NCBI GenBank assembly: GCA_948474755.1
Contig: CAOLHI010002567.1
Location: forward strand, 1 to 64,000
Direction: 5' to 3'
DNA length: 64,000 nucleotides
Source: Ctenosaura bakeri
Lineage: Eukaryota > Chordata > Lepidosauria > Squamata > Iguanidae
Shown here: positions 49,171-60,873 of the stretch, one piece after another
How positions within the stretch are numbered: the first letter of the stretch is position 1
How the letters are laid out: each line of letters begins with the position of its first letter
Notes under the pieces: generated by a model
The model's database searches: none
Seen by the model: only the letters and a program-made list of their open reading frames with translations
Told to the model about the DNA's origin: nothing
Translations under genes and position numbers: made by a program

Positions 49171-51086
49171 CCTGCTGAGATTTGTTCATTCATTACGGCT
49201 TTTACAAAAGCTTCTATGTGTATATCAAGTGAGCAACTCTAATCAGAAACATTCAAAGCATAAAATGGCATATATCAATCTGTGTCAGTTAAGTCAATGC
49301 ATAAGTGATTGCAATAAATTAAAATGTAATGATGTAAAACAACTGGGTTAAGTTCCGACTTCTAAGCTGCTCTCTCTAGGAAACATGATAGTCATAGCAG
49401 GGCTTGTGATCATATGAAAATATAGTGAATTTTCATTGAAATTGATACAGTTTTTCTTCATTGAAAGATTTCAGGTAACTTAAAATTCTACAAATACACT
49501 AAAAGAGGGGGGAAAGAAGAGAAAGAAGGGGGAAAAGACAAGAAAGAAAGGCATTAAAAGATAAAGCATAAGATATAAAGATGAAAGAATGAAGGAAAAG
49601 ATTACTTCCATTCTTCCTTTCAGAGAGATGTAACATTCAGATTATTTCAGGCCTCTCTAAATAAAAACCCAACTGTTCTATTTTTTTCATATCCTGTTAC
49701 ATTATTTCCCAACAGACAAAAACATTTTCCTTCTTCCTAAGAGTAACATATCTAGCATTAAAATATCAGTCATTATCTTTCTATATTTCTAGCAAACATC
49801 TAAGCCATTACCTCAAATTACGTAAAAATAAATAGCATTCCATTTTCTCATAATTTACTAACCGGATTATATAATACCAATTCTTACTAAATATAACTGT
49901 AAATATAATTGTAAATCTCTTACATATTATATAGCATCACTATATCAATTACATCTTTAAACTCTCTTATAATTCTAGAATTTCCTTTGTATTTAAATAT
50001 CAATTTTTATAGCAAATTTCGTAAAGATCATATCTGTATCCAGTTCTCATTCTCATGTATCTACAACCAAATCTCGTAATCTTATTTCAACCAGACATTG
50101 TTTCTTCTGTTTAATTTTAAACTTAACTCTAGCTTTCCTCTCCCCTCCCCACAATCTTCTTTACATTCTCTTCTTTACATCTTGTTATTATTTCTATCTC
50201 CTTTCAGTTTTCTGCTTTAAGAGAATTATCTCGAGACAGAGCATTTTCTTTTTTAATCTTATTCTCACTCCATTCCTCAGTTCTAGTGGCTAATCTTTTC
50301 ATTAAATCATCTTGGGTTTGTTTTTCCATTTGTGCAAATTCATCATACATCAATTCTAAATTAGCTCCCCCTCCACCATTGCACTATAATTCCCAGTTTA
50401 CAGTCCCATGCTATTGGGGCCCACGTTTCAGTTTTACAGGCTTATCCCTACATTGAATAAACTTGAATTTGTTTATCCATACAGTTTTCACTATCCATCA
50501 TTTCCAGATTTGCCCCACACTTTTTACCTTTTTGCATTACATCCCCAGCAGTTCTGTCTTGAATCCAGCAATCCCCCATCTCAGACCTTCTGTCAAATCT
50601 TTTCACAGTCTCTAAATCAATGTTGGAAATTCCTGGATCTCAAACAGGAGTTGTTATTAAAAGAATCGCAGGGAAATTCCATCTTTCTTCAATCCAGCAT
50701 TCTCATAGTTAACAGACAGAGTGCTTTCTCACCAATGGGAGGCAGCCTATAAAGTGATACCCAGACAGAGCTCTGATCAATCTTCTCTCCCACAAGATTT
50801 ACATGATGCCTATAACTTCCTTATTCCACAAAACAACCACTTAGTGGTCAGTGGAGAGTGGGGATGGAGAAGCATCCAGGTATCTCTATAGTGTAGGCAC
50901 AACAACAAAGGCATCCTCCAGGTCCTCCAGCACCATGCAGGCAACTGGTGAATTTTGAGGAGAAGGGGTTCAATATGCAATTTCTCCCTTTGCAACAATT
51001 AAAAAGGAAAGAGGACATAATTTGTTGAATAAGTGTGTCATCCACAGCGCCTCACTGGGATAACCTTTCGGGCAAATGGATCAAAT

Positions 51087-51325
51087 TGTTGTTTTGTGCC
51101 TTCAGGCCGTTTCCAACTTATGGTGACCCTAAGGCGAACCTATCACAAGACTTTCTTGGCACGGTTTGTCCAGAGGTGAGTGGGTTGCCTTTGCCTTACT
51201 CTAAGGCTGAGAGAGTGTGGCTTGCCCAAAATCGCCCAGTAGGCTTTCATGGTTGAGCAGGGATTCAAACCCTGGTCTCCAGAGTCACAGTCCAACAATC
51301 AAACCACTACACCAGGCTGGCTTTG
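51087..51325 (-). mobile_element. tRNA-derived SINE, minus strand, nearly full length
   Basis: On the minus strand: head GTAGTGGTTTGATTGTTGGA (A-box), B-box GGTTTGAATCCC, body CAACCATGAAAGCC and GGGCAAGCCACACTCTCTCA, then AGGCAAAGGCAACCCACTC, TCTTGTGATAGGTTCGCC, and the tail CATAAGTTGGAAACGGCC with ACAACAA. The most complete and least diverged copy of this SINE here. Confidence 0.9.
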
Positions 51326-51450
51326 AACAGAATTCCAAGGGAGACAGGCAGCTGAATTGCCCAACTGTAGTATGTAATCACGTGCGTTGTTGTGAATATA
51401 TAGGAATATATTGTTGTGAATATATAGGAAAAAAATACCTAGAAGGCAAG

Positions 51451-51452
51451 AC

Positions 51453-51503
<51 letters not shown>
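51451..51503. repeat. (GAAA)n microsatellite
   Basis: About thirteen uninterrupted AAAG units following a short duplication of TTGTGAATATATAGGAA at 51390-51430. Confidence 0.95.
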
Positions 51504-51593
51504 AGACTCACTAATAGGTAAAGCATACAAGACATTCGATATCAGAAATTTTTAATGTTTCAAAAAACAGTGTAAGCTAAAGGACAAGAATCT

Positions 51594-52060
51594 TAGAATC
51601 ATAGAGTTGGAAGAGACCCCAGGGGGCATCGAGTCCAACCCCCTGCTATGCAGGAACACCCATCAAAGCATTCCCAACAGATGGCCATCCAGCCTCTGCT
51701 TAAAAACCTCCAAACAAGGAGACTCCACCACACTCCGAGGCAGCATATTCCACTACTGGACAGCTCTGACTATCAGGAAGTTCTTCTGAGGTTCAAGTGG
51801 AATCTCCTTTCCTGCAGCTTGAATCCATTGCTCCTTGTCCTAGTCTCTGGAGCAGTAGAGAACAAGTCTGCTCCCTCAACATGACATCCCTTCAAATATT
51901 TAAACATGGCTATCATGTCCCCTCTTAACCTTCTCTTTTGCAGACTAAACATACCCAGCTCCCTAAGTCATTCCTCATAGGGCATGGTGTCCAGACCCTT
52001 CACCATTTTGGTCACCCTTCTCTGGACAAGACAATTCATAATCCTGGTTATGACCAATGA
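51594..52060 (-). mobile_element. CR1 LINE, end of ORF2 and 3' UTR
   Basis: The + strand begins AATCATAGAGTTGGAAGAGA, the reverse of the CR1 tail. On the minus strand the upstream part encodes the ORF2 C-terminus (RRVTKMVKGLDTMPYEE, then GDMIAMFKYLKGCHVEG) near 52020-51880. This is a 5'-truncated CR1 insertion, the usual form; it has an in-frame stop and is inactive. Better preserved than the copy at 43531. Confidence 0.88.
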
Positions 52061-52366
52061 AGCCCTGTATAGCTCAGGTCCAGGCTATCCGAAGGCATCT
52101 TCCAAGGCATCTTTCGGAGGGACACTTCTTTTGATCCCGTCACCCTCACAGTCATGTTCAGTGGGAACATAAAAGAGGGCCTTCTCAATGGTTGCTCCCA
52201 GTTTCTTGAACTCTTTCATTGAGGCCAGGATGGGTCCCTCTTTGGTGCCCCTTTACCAACAAAGACCATTTTTATGCCAGCAGGCTTTGGAGAAGCAATT
52301 GTTTTATAAGTAAAGGGGTTTTTTTTTTAAGTTTATTGTATTACTTTATTTTTTTTTATTTTTTTA
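52061..52366 (+). mobile_element. L2-type LINE C-terminus and 3' UTR, part 1
   Basis: Plus-strand reading gives SGPGYPKAS, PSPSQSCSVGT, then KRAFSMVAPSFLNSF and EARMGPSLVPL, followed by QQALEKQLFYK. This is the conserved L2 post-RT tail (consensus RAFSVVAPALWNSLP). It is interrupted by a SINE at 52367 and its 3' UTR resumes at about 52530. Confidence 0.75.
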
Positions 52367-52529
52367 GCATGGCGTAGTGGTTTGAGTGTTGGATTAGACT
52401 TGGCCACGGAAACCCACTGGATGACCTTGGCCACATCACACACTCTCAGCCCCAGAAAACCCTGTGATATGTTTGCCTTAACGTCACCATAGATTGGAAT
52501 TGATTTGAAGGCACACAACAAAAACAATT
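52367..52529 (+). mobile_element. tRNA-derived SINE inserted in an L2 3' UTR
   Basis: AGCATGGCGTAGTGGTTTGA head, GCCACGGAAACCCACTGGAT body, then CACTCTCAGCCCCAGAAAAC and the tail ATAGATTGGAATTGATTTGA with ACAACAAAAACAA. The T-rich sequence on each side (TTTTTTATT-type) could be a target duplication. It lacks the B-box and central section. Confidence 0.8.
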
Positions 52530-52689
52530 TTTTTATTTCTTTGCTCTATATCAATATTTTAAATGATTTTAATTCTTAATACTATTCAAGCTATAACATT
52601 TTGTATGCTTTCACTAACGTGTATTTTATCTAGAACTATCTTCACCTTGTAAACTGCCTTAAGTCTAGAGCTTTGGGGAAAATCAAGTA
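52530..52689 (+). mobile_element. L2-type LINE 3' UTR, part 2
   Basis: After the SINE the sequence runs through a T-rich stretch to CACCTTGTAAACTGCCTTAA, then a degraded GGGGAAAATCAAGTAATAGA. This is the terminal segment of lizard L2 elements (consensus-like TGTAAGCCGCCTTGAG and GGCGGGGTATAAATGAA). Confidence 0.6.
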
Positions 52690-54647
52690 ATAGAATGAAA
52701 GACATTGCAAATTCTAAATATGACATTGAACATTGTGAATACTGTATTAGACAATAAAACTGATTTTAAAAGTATGAGTGGGCTGATGCTTCTGATTCTC
52801 ATTTTCAGCCACAATATTGGGAAACTAGATTTCACCCACTTTGGAAGATATAGCAAGTGGAAATGAAGCATCAGAAGTATGTGCCACGTATGCTTTGCGT
52901 TCCTGCTCAATTTATATAAGAGTGGGCAGACTTCAGACTTGTGGGATCTGCTATATTTTTAATTAGAATCCCAGCTTTAATTAGAAACAACCAGATCCAG
53001 ATGGAAAATGCTGAGCCCAGGAATTTGTTTTGAGTATTGAAACAGAACACACTTCCTTCTCCTTCTGTGCAGAAAGTAAATTCCACTTCCCTGAACTTTC
53101 CTTATTTTAGCAATATAATTTAGATTAGAATAAGGTGATGGTGGAATTGTTGCTACTATAGTTAAAGCATTATGAGTCAGAAATCTTTGCAGCAGATCAC
53201 CTGGAATTCTACAAGTACATCCTGTTTTCTGTTCACCACATACCCAATTCAATCAGTTCGTAGATTCCACTGCAGCAATTTCATGTTATTATGGTATGAT
53301 ATAGCACTCAAGGTACTGTGCACTATTCAGTATATATCTCTCTGAAACAAAATGGAGACAATTTATATTTGTAGCTCGTGTTGCTGGTACAAAATTTGGC
53401 ATGTGATGAAACAGTTGCATTTTGGCTTAAATCTACATCCGGCTTGCAAGCTATTACACATGTATGGCAAACAAAAGGAATAAGACAAGACAATCCAATC
53501 TTAGAGCATGTCCTAGCTGTTCTATCCTGAGCCCTAAGACGTCAGCTACCTCATAGAAGGAGCCCAATGACTTGTTATTTTTTTAAAAAAAATGTTTTTC
53601 AGTTTATTAATGTACTTTTATTTTACTTGTAAACTACCTAGGAAAAATTTTAATCTTTAAATGTTGAACCACAGCATGTTGAGTTCATTTGGATGCTTGC
53701 TGCTTAGGATCAGGATCAGGATCAAGAAATATTTCTTAAGGGAGGAGAAGTATTTATTAAGGAAAGTATATGTCTGACAGATGAAAACAGAAAGGCTGCA
53801 GAATGAAGGAAAGTGAAATCAGACCCAAGGATATCTGTCTGTCTACAAGAATCAAGAAATTAGACAATGCAAAGAGGGAATGCATCAGGGAACCCTAACA
53901 ACATGTCCATACCTTAGCTGTTTTGTTGCCTTCCACCCCCATAGGTACATAGTTGTTTGTACAATTATAATTCCATATTTCTACTTCTAGCAAATAAGAA
54001 GTATGGTGGTGCCTGTAACTGGTGTTGCTGCTGGTACAGTAGGCATTGCCTACACAGACGTATTATTATTATTGGCCACTTTCTACATTCTAGATATACC
54101 AATTCTGAATTCTGAATTGATCTTAATGGCTTGCTCTTGTAAACTGGCCCAGTTTCTGGTTATGTATATTTAGTACTGATAACAATACTTGTAGGCATGC
54201 TAAATATTCACATTAAAGATTCTAAATACAATATTACTTCAATTTTTTTAAAGTAATCTCCTCAAACAAGGATATTGTAAGTGCTTGAGCATTTCTATAA
54301 AATGAAGCTATAACTTGGTTGTAGGTTGCATGGTTTAAATGCAGACAAACAATGAGTGGCATTCTGTGTTGCAGTTGCGAATTCATAAACTAGAGTGTAG
54401 GGCTGGGCTAGGAGATGATGCTTAGCTATGCGTTCATAACTAAGATGTAGGCTCTTGTCCTGTGTCTTCATTTAGTGAACTGTATGCCAAGATTACAAAC
54501 AAAATTTACATTTTATGCCTCATTAGTGATTGTTACCTATGCTACTCTTTCAGGCTTATTAAAGATCTATCACTTGATTGCAAACCAAGCATAAAATGTA
54601 TCTCAGCACTAGAAAGGGATACATCATTTATATATTTTATACCACAG

Positions 54648-54831
54648 GGGACTCATTTTATTTGAAGATAAAGCCTATATTTTAGAGCCTTTGGAAGGTG
54701 CTACAAATGAACATATAATTTACGGAGCAACGAGCCTGAAACTAGCCTCAGGTTCTTGTGGGCATCGTCTCAACATCTCAGCTGTCACACTGGAAGATAC
54801 TGTACAATCTATACAGACATTTAGTAGCCGG
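54648..54831 (+). CDS. ADAM12: ADAM12 coding exon, end of prodomain with cysteine switch
   Basis: A 184-nt exon between acceptor ACCACAG and donor GTAAGTG. The first G completes the Arg codon from the exon at 31222. It then reads GLILFEDKAYILEPLEGATN, a linker with HIIYGATSLKLASGSCGHR, and ends TFSSR. GL-x-FE-x-xxY-x-LEP is the conserved ADAM prodomain core. The Cys of GSCG (codon 54757-54759) sits where the ADAM12 cysteine-switch residue lies; it coordinates the catalytic zinc and holds the enzyme inactive. The segment after it is poorly conserved, as in the family, but its length (61 codons) is within one of the human exon as I recall it. The final CGG supplies the first Arg of the furin site completed by the next exon. 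A 23.3-kb intron precedes it. Confidence 0.88.
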
Positions 54832-55524
54832 GTAAGTGAAAACAGTAGTTTTCTCTTTTGTGTTTTTGGAAACATCTATATAGAGTGCCTTGCCTAACTT
54901 GCTATTTTCATTAAGTTTTGAATTAGAGAGACAAACTTGACCCGGTATCAAAAGATGTAATTTATATGATGGAGTTGGTGTGCTGTGTTTGGGACTTGCA
55001 TGAAAAGGTTCTTTTCCAAAAAATGTTTGTGATTTATTATTCTAAACTCATGTTGCTATTTTTCATGATAAACTTATATGCTTGTTAATTGAAATTACAT
55101 AAGTATATCTATAAAAACATTATATGTACCATTTCACTGATAAAAATACTTCAGTGAAATTTCAAACAGATGGTCTGAGTTTCTGTTCTAACTAGAATAG
55201 GATTTGAGTTTTTTTTTTCCCCTTGGGACACTAAAATCTCAGTGAAGTGGTGATGGGAAACCTCAGGCTGATGGGCTGGAGACATCCCACCACAAATCAC
55301 TATCTGATCTACGAAAGTCTTAAACAGGACTGTCATGTTGCTGGCTACCATACCTGTCTCAGAAACCTTACCTCAGAATGAGGCATTAATCAGTGTGTCT
55401 CCTGCTGACAATTCAGGCAAGGCATGGTGATGACGGGGAAGTTCTTGTTGCTGGCAAAAGATCCTTATGCTTCAGGAGATAGCAGGATGTCTTCCACAGT
55501 CTTAGCTGCTGATCGTCTGTTTGA

Positions 55525-55726
55525 CACTATTTCCATACTACAGTGTTATAGTGCTATTATTTGACTTTCAACATCCTGTGATATCCTGGGGTTTGTAGCT
55601 TAGGGAGGGGCATTTAGAATTCTCAACCAGAGAGCTCTTTGGCCTCAGTAAACTGCAAATTCCAGAATTCCACAGGATGTTGAAAGTGGAATAATAGCAC
55701 TATAACAATGTAGTGCAGAAATGGCC
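55525..55726. mobile_element. Foldback MITE, about 200 bp
   Basis: Inverted arms: left ATTTCCATACTACAGTGTTA and ATAGTGCTATTATTTGACTT, right (reversed) ATTTCTGCACTACATTGTTA and ATAGTGCTATTATTCCACTT, then TTCAACATCCTGTG in both. The outer end is GGCC on the right. Same family as 6575-6755 and 61865-62182. Non-coding. Confidence 0.75.
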
Positions 55727-56608
55727 TAAGTTCAATAAAAGTAGTTTTGAGCAGACAGCTAAATGATATGGTGAGGAAATGAGAACTTCAAGAAGCTTTT
55801 AAAAAAAATTGCATCCACATAATTTGCAAATGTGTTATGTAGCTTCATTATTTTTTAAAGAAATTACAGTTTTGGATGAATGAGGAAGGTGATTGAACCA
55901 TGATAGAAATTAGCTGTGCTATGCAAGCAAAGAAAAGTGATAATTAGGTATGTTTCAGAAACAAATGGTCTGTCTATGAAAAATACGCTCCAGGCAAGCC
56001 GTAGAATAGATTAATAATGTTAATCAGACATTCCAAGTTTAAGTTACAGCTAAAGTTGTAGTAATCAATTCTGTTTCTCCTAAAACATTTTTGTCCCATG
56101 TGATCTTAGTTCCAGATACTTTAAACAATTTAGGAGCACAAAAATCAGAATCTGAAACATTACTTTTAAAAAGTATATAATTACAGTTCCAAACATGACC
56201 ACTTCAGAGAAAGTGGTTAGTTACCATTATAGTTATAGACCTAAGTTCAGTTGAAAATCCCAGCTAGGGTAGACTGACTAAATCAATTGGACCTTGATGA
56301 GTAAATAGTTATGTAAGTCCCACTGATTCAAGGGAACTCTATTTGAATTTAGAATTAGATTTAAGACTATTTTCTTTAATTAGATCCAAGAGTATTATAT
56401 TATATCATGTTATGATACCACTGCTTTGTGATGGATGGCTTAAGTATTTCTTTATATGCATGCTTCTTGAAAATGCCTTCTGAATCTCTGGATCTAGCAG
56501 CATACAACACAAAGTTCAATTGGCATTCACACCAAGTTCATATCTACAAACAAAAACATTCCAGGAAAAATGGAACTAAAAAAATACACACACACACACA
56601 CTAACATA

Positions 56609-57019
56609 CAGTAGGATCCCTGTATCTGTAGGGGATTGGTTCCGCACCACCACCACCCCACGGATACTGAAATCTACAGATAGTACTGAAAGCCCTGTCC
56701 TGCCGCCTGCCCCGGGCCCAATCATGGTGGCAGCAGGTGCCATGATCAGGCCCAGGGCCGGAGACAGGAGGTGAGAAAACAGCAGCAATCCTGCATCCCT
56801 GCTGTTTTCCCACCTACTGCCACCGGCCCTGGACCCAATCATGGCAGCAGAGCTGTTTTCCTACCTCCAGCTGACAGCCCCAGGCCCAATCGTGGCAGCA
56901 GGCAGTGGGAAAACAGTGAGGAGCATGGAATCATGTTCCTCGCCACCTCATGCCACCAGCCACCAGCTGATCTCGACCAACCATGGATAACTGAATCCAT
57001 GGATATGACGGTCCTACTG
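56609..57019. mobile_element. Tigger/pogo-like (Tc1-mariner) non-autonomous element
   Basis: The ends CAGTAGGATCCCTG and (reversed) CAGTAGGACCGTCATATCC are flanked by the dinucleotide TA on each side (56607-56608 and 57020-57021), as expected for Tc1/mariner insertion. Near the ends are ATCTGTAGGGGATTGGTTCC and CCATGGATAACTGAATCC, in the style of Tigger TIRs. The interior holds four or so imperfect copies of a CCCAATCATGGCAGCAG / GAAAACAGC unit. No transposase. Confidence 0.75.
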
Positions 57020-57525
57020 TACATACATACACACACATATTGACACAAAAAGAAATAATATAGTAGTCACATGTAAAATAAAAGAATGGAGTTCAAAACT
57101 TGGCTGAAACCCCAGGCTTCCTTTGTCCTTGACTGGTAAAAGAGCAAGAAAGAGCATTAACAAGTTTTAGCTGTCTTTCTTTTTTTAATCCATAAATATG
57201 ACAGTAGTAAGCATGGGTCCTTGTTTTTCAAAACCTCTGTTCTAGACATACTAGGTGGGAGAAAAATCAAATATTGAAAGTGGATTGTTAGGGCCTGGTT
57301 TGAAGGTATGTGGTACTGCCACATTGCTGAAGCAGAGACTTGAACAGTTACTTTTTTGCACTACAACTAAAAATACTGGCTAAAGCATTCCGTGAGCTAT
57401 AGTCCAAAAACAAACAAGTAAACAAACCAAAAAACTGTTCCAAGGTTTTGATGGGAAGCTGCTTTCATATGAGTACCTTGTACACTGTTATGAGCTACTT
57501 ATAGGAAAGGTGATTTGGAAAAGAA

Positions 57526-57526
57526 C

Positions 57527-57612
<86 letters not shown>
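57526..57612. repeat. (GATA)n-(GACA)n compound microsatellite
   Basis: About eleven GATA units followed by about eleven GACA units, all nearly perfect. It lies 130 bp upstream of an ADAM12 exon acceptor. The same compound in the opposite orientation is at 17251. Confidence 0.97.
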
Positions 57613-57613
<1 letters not shown>

Positions 57614-57741
57614 GTGTAAATTATTGTTGACGTTTACACAGTTACCACAGTTTGTAGTATAGGATCTTTGTATGAAATAGTTATCTAGAACCGTAGATCC
57701 CTCAAAGTGCTAACAGCATTGTTTGGTCTTTGTTTTGGTAG

Positions 57742-57807
57742 CACAAGAGGGAAGCCCTGAAATCCACCAAGTACGTGGAGCTTATTATTGTGGCTGATAA
57801 TCGAGAG
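57742..57807 (+). CDS. ADAM12: ADAM12 coding exon, furin site and start of metalloprotease domain
   Basis: A 66-nt (22-codon) phase-0 exon between acceptor TTTTGGTAG and donor GTAAGC. It reads HKREALKSTKYVE and then LIIVADNRE. With the preceding Arg the junction gives R-H-K-R followed by E, a furin-type cleavage site that removes the prodomain in the trans-Golgi. KYVELxIVADNRE is the first beta strand of the reprolysin (M12B) catalytic domain; human ADAM12 has KYVELVIVADNRE. The near identity to ADAM12, compared with ADAM9 (RYVELFIVVDKER) or ADAM19 (KYVELYLVADYLE), fixes the paralogue. Confidence 0.94.
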
Positions 57808-59358
57808 GTAAGCAGAATCTAAAATTAAAACAATAGGTGATACTAATAAAAATATGGTGACAAGCAGTTATATAACATGAAATAGTGTGTATTTTGTATT
57901 TGTATTCTTGAGGAAGTAAAAGAAGGTAATCAATTCCATTCTGTCCATGGATGAGGAAAAATATTAGCCTAAATCCAAAGTAATGAAATTAGATTTAGGT
58001 TAGTTCCATTAGATGGAAAGAGTGAGTTAACGGAGCTCTGTTTTTTTTTCCCCAGTTCCATAAATAGTTCCAAACCATCTGTTCTTGTGATTCCTAGCAA
58101 TATTTGTACAACTAGAAATTGCATTGGATTCCACCTGGTGTATATTACAGAACTAGGTGTCCATACTTAGGTGCATCATACCTGACAGCAGCTGAATGTC
58201 ATTACTGATTTTTGGCCTTGCATGGTAAATACCATGTTCCATTCACTGCCTCTCTGTGTTACAAACACTTTCTTTTTAATTGCTGCTTGTATGATGTATT
58301 ATACTGGAGAGGGGGTTGAGGGTGATAGAACTTGCATGAAGAAGGTCTTTGGCATCTCCAGTTAAAAACAATTTCAAGTAGGAAAATTGGGTAATACTTC
58401 TCCCTGAGACCTTGGAGACTCATTAGACTAGACTGTCTGGTTTAATCTAACACTAGACTAGACTGTCTTAGCCTGATATAATATAAGACAGTTTTGTATG
58501 TCCATGTCTGGTGGTTACAAGAATTAGAAATCTGCTCTTCAGTAGCAGCCTAGAAGTCATAACTGGAAACTCTTGTATATACAAGACATTAAATGAACAC
58601 TAGAGTACTACTGCAGAGCTCAAATAAATCAAACTACAACTTAATATCAAGGTGAGAAGGTGAAAGTCTTTGTGTATGTAGGCAACAGAATTGGATTAAA
58701 GATGTACAGTCAAAAACATATGGTCAAAACTGGAGAGAAGTCTAGAAGATATTTATGCTTGCCTTAGACTAATAATTCATTCTTGCAAAAGAAACTTAGG
58801 TTTCTGGTTCATTGAGTCCAATATTTGTGTTTAGTTCTTATTCAGAGGTTACAGAAATATAGTCTGCATGTACTGAGAAATCATTTTGGCTTACTGTTGT
58901 ACCACATGTATGAGCTGAAAACTAATATTGCAGATATGCTCGTGGGTGATGCTCACATTTTCTGAAGCAGTTGACCCATGACTCAAATACATCACCATAC
59001 ATGCTTATTTTAGGCACCCTATATTTATAGTCCTATTTTCCTTAGTGAGAAGTCCTCCAACAAATCCACTTTCTACATACCCATTCAGGTCCCTTATTTC
59101 TGCAAGCCAACTGCAACCACATAGTTTGCAAGAACTAGAATAGTGGGACACTGACATATAGATCTTGCAGATTCCTTATGCCTAAAGGAAGTGGAGTAAT
59201 AAAGACAAACTCTTTCCCTTTATACTGCTAATTCATGTTAATGATCCATTCACTCACTAGATCACGTGTTCTGCCCAGATTTCTCTTGGCCCTACATACC
59301 AGCCCATCCCTGCATGATTCCTGGAAATCTTAATTTTATAATGAAGGGGGGCATCTCA

Positions 59359-59563
59359 GGGTTTATCCACACTACATCATTATGGCACTTTAATACCACT
59401 TTAATTGCCATGTCTCAGACCTACAGAATTCTTGGGTTTGTAGATTCAGTGCCAGATTTCTCCGGCACTATAGTTCGGAAAAATGCCCTAGGATTCCCCA
59501 GGAAGGAGCCACGTCAGTTAAAGTGGTATCGAATTGCTATAATTATGCTGTGTGGTTGCACCC
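59359..59563. mobile_element. Palindromic MITE with 3-bp target duplication
   Basis: The left end GGGTTTATCCACACTACATC and reversed right end GGGTGCAACCACACAGCAT are inverted. They continue ACCACTTTAATTGCCATG left against ACCACTTTAACTGACGTGG right. TCA flanks both sides (59356-59358 and 59564-59566). The centre has ATTCTTGGGTTTGTAG and a worn inverse copy, so the whole 205 bp is a diverged palindrome. Confidence 0.8.
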
Positions 59564-60628
59564 TCATAGAACAATCAGAAATCTTTGGTGAAAGCCTTGA
59601 TAAAGGACAAGAGTTTTCAGTCAAAACTCTGGGTGCATTCTTATTTTTAACAGTGATACAGCACTTCTTCCCTGTGCCAAAAATACCATCTGGAGGTTTT
59701 ATGAAATCCAGAATATTATCCTATAATCTCTTTAAAGATTATGGATAATTGGGACGAATAGAGAGGTACAGCAAATGTTGACATAACCACCTCCCCCAAC
59801 CTGGAAGCTATCTGGATCATGATTTTGTCAGTTTTCTTTAAATTTATCGCTGGCCTAGAAGCAACCAAATAATTATAGGTTCCTACCCTTTTACATATAA
59901 ACAAAAATATGTATACCTTCCAGCTGTCTTGATTTGGCAGGTACAATTGCAATTGTTTTCATTCAATGAACTAAATAGAAGAAGAGGAGAGGAAAGATCA
60001 GGTTCTTGCCCTTCTCTGTAGGCTCGGGCAAAAGTAAACTGCTGCAGGAGTCTCTCCTAAGTTGTGTGTTCTTCTTCATGAATAATTTCTCCTATCTTGA
60101 CCACACTCTTATGTGGCTTGGACACATGTGTCACAATTTACAACTGTAACATATTGGAGGCATAGGGTATAGGGTCTTGTAGATGTATTTAAATCTCCTT
60201 AAACTGTTCAGTTGTCCATGCATTTAATGGACATGAGTTTGGGATCCTTGGGGCTAATATGCATCATTTAATATTGGCCAAAGAGGATTGTCACTGCCAT
60301 TGCCTAAATTGGGTCCTTGATTTTGGTTCTTCATATCTAGTTTGCCTATATTGCTGAGTGTTTGCAAAACAGTTTGAAAACAAATAGGCAAGGCAGAATG
60401 TCAGACACTCAACGTGCTGAATTAAAAATAAGAAATCTTGTTTTGAAATATTTTCCAATGTGCATTTTTTCCATTTCTAAATAACAGACTTTCTCTCTTG
60501 GAAACTTTTGAACAAATAGCAGAATGGCTTTTTGTTTTTTTCTGTGGCACAAAACAGCTAAAACAAGAACTGTTCTCTTTGCACAATACAATGTATTCCA
60601 GTAAAACAGCTATATGGTAGTAGTACTC

Positions 60629-60654
60629 TGTGCGTGCGCGCGCACGTGCGCGCT
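60629..60654. repeat. Alternating purine-pyrimidine tract
   Basis: TGTGCGTGCGCGCGCACGTG followed by CGCGC, a strictly alternating and nearly self-complementary tract, of the type that can adopt Z-DNA or a cruciform. About 220 bp upstream of an ADAM12 exon. Confidence 0.85.
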
Positions 60655-60873
60655 TGCACACATGATTATTTGAAAAACTGAATCCCTTCTGCACAATCTG
60701 TGTTTGTTTTAAACTGTATGAGAGTTCTGATGTAGGCGATCGGAGTTTGCCTCTAGCCCCTTAAAAGAAAAGATGTCAGCATTAATGCCATCTTTAAGAA
60801 GGTGAGTGACACCAGAATATAAAATATAATATAAGTAGAGGTGATTCTGTATTAACTTCAAGATTTGTTCTAG

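Larger units (their letters stand above)
31299..54647 (+). other. ADAM12 intron, 23.3 kb, repeat-rich in its second half
   Basis: Lies between two phase-matched exons. Repeats are listed separately. I recognise nothing in 31493-34531, 34778-35814, 37801-39179, 41138-43530, 43861-45066, 45294-46090, 46157-46816, 46912-49140, 49171-51086 and 52690-54647, other than AT-rich or GA-rich low complexity (for example 49500-49610). An open frame of 163 codons on the minus strand at 32560-32069 has no motif. Confidence 0.85.
54832..57741 (+). other. ADAM12 intron, 2.9 kb
   Basis: Between phase-0 exons. Holds the palindromic MITE at 55525, the Tigger-like element at 56609 and the GATA/GACA array at 57526. 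Nothing else recognised. Confidence 0.85.
57808..60873 (+). other. ADAM12 intron, 3.1 kb
   Basis: Holds the palindromic MITE at 59359 and the alternating purine-pyrimidine tract at 60629. The rest shows nothing recognisable. The apparent 160-codon frame at 59266-59748 crosses the MITE and is not a gene. Confidence 0.85.

Noticed and set aside
59266..59748. 160-codon open frame on the + strand
   Set aside because: It runs through the whole palindromic MITE at 59359-59563, so it is not a gene.
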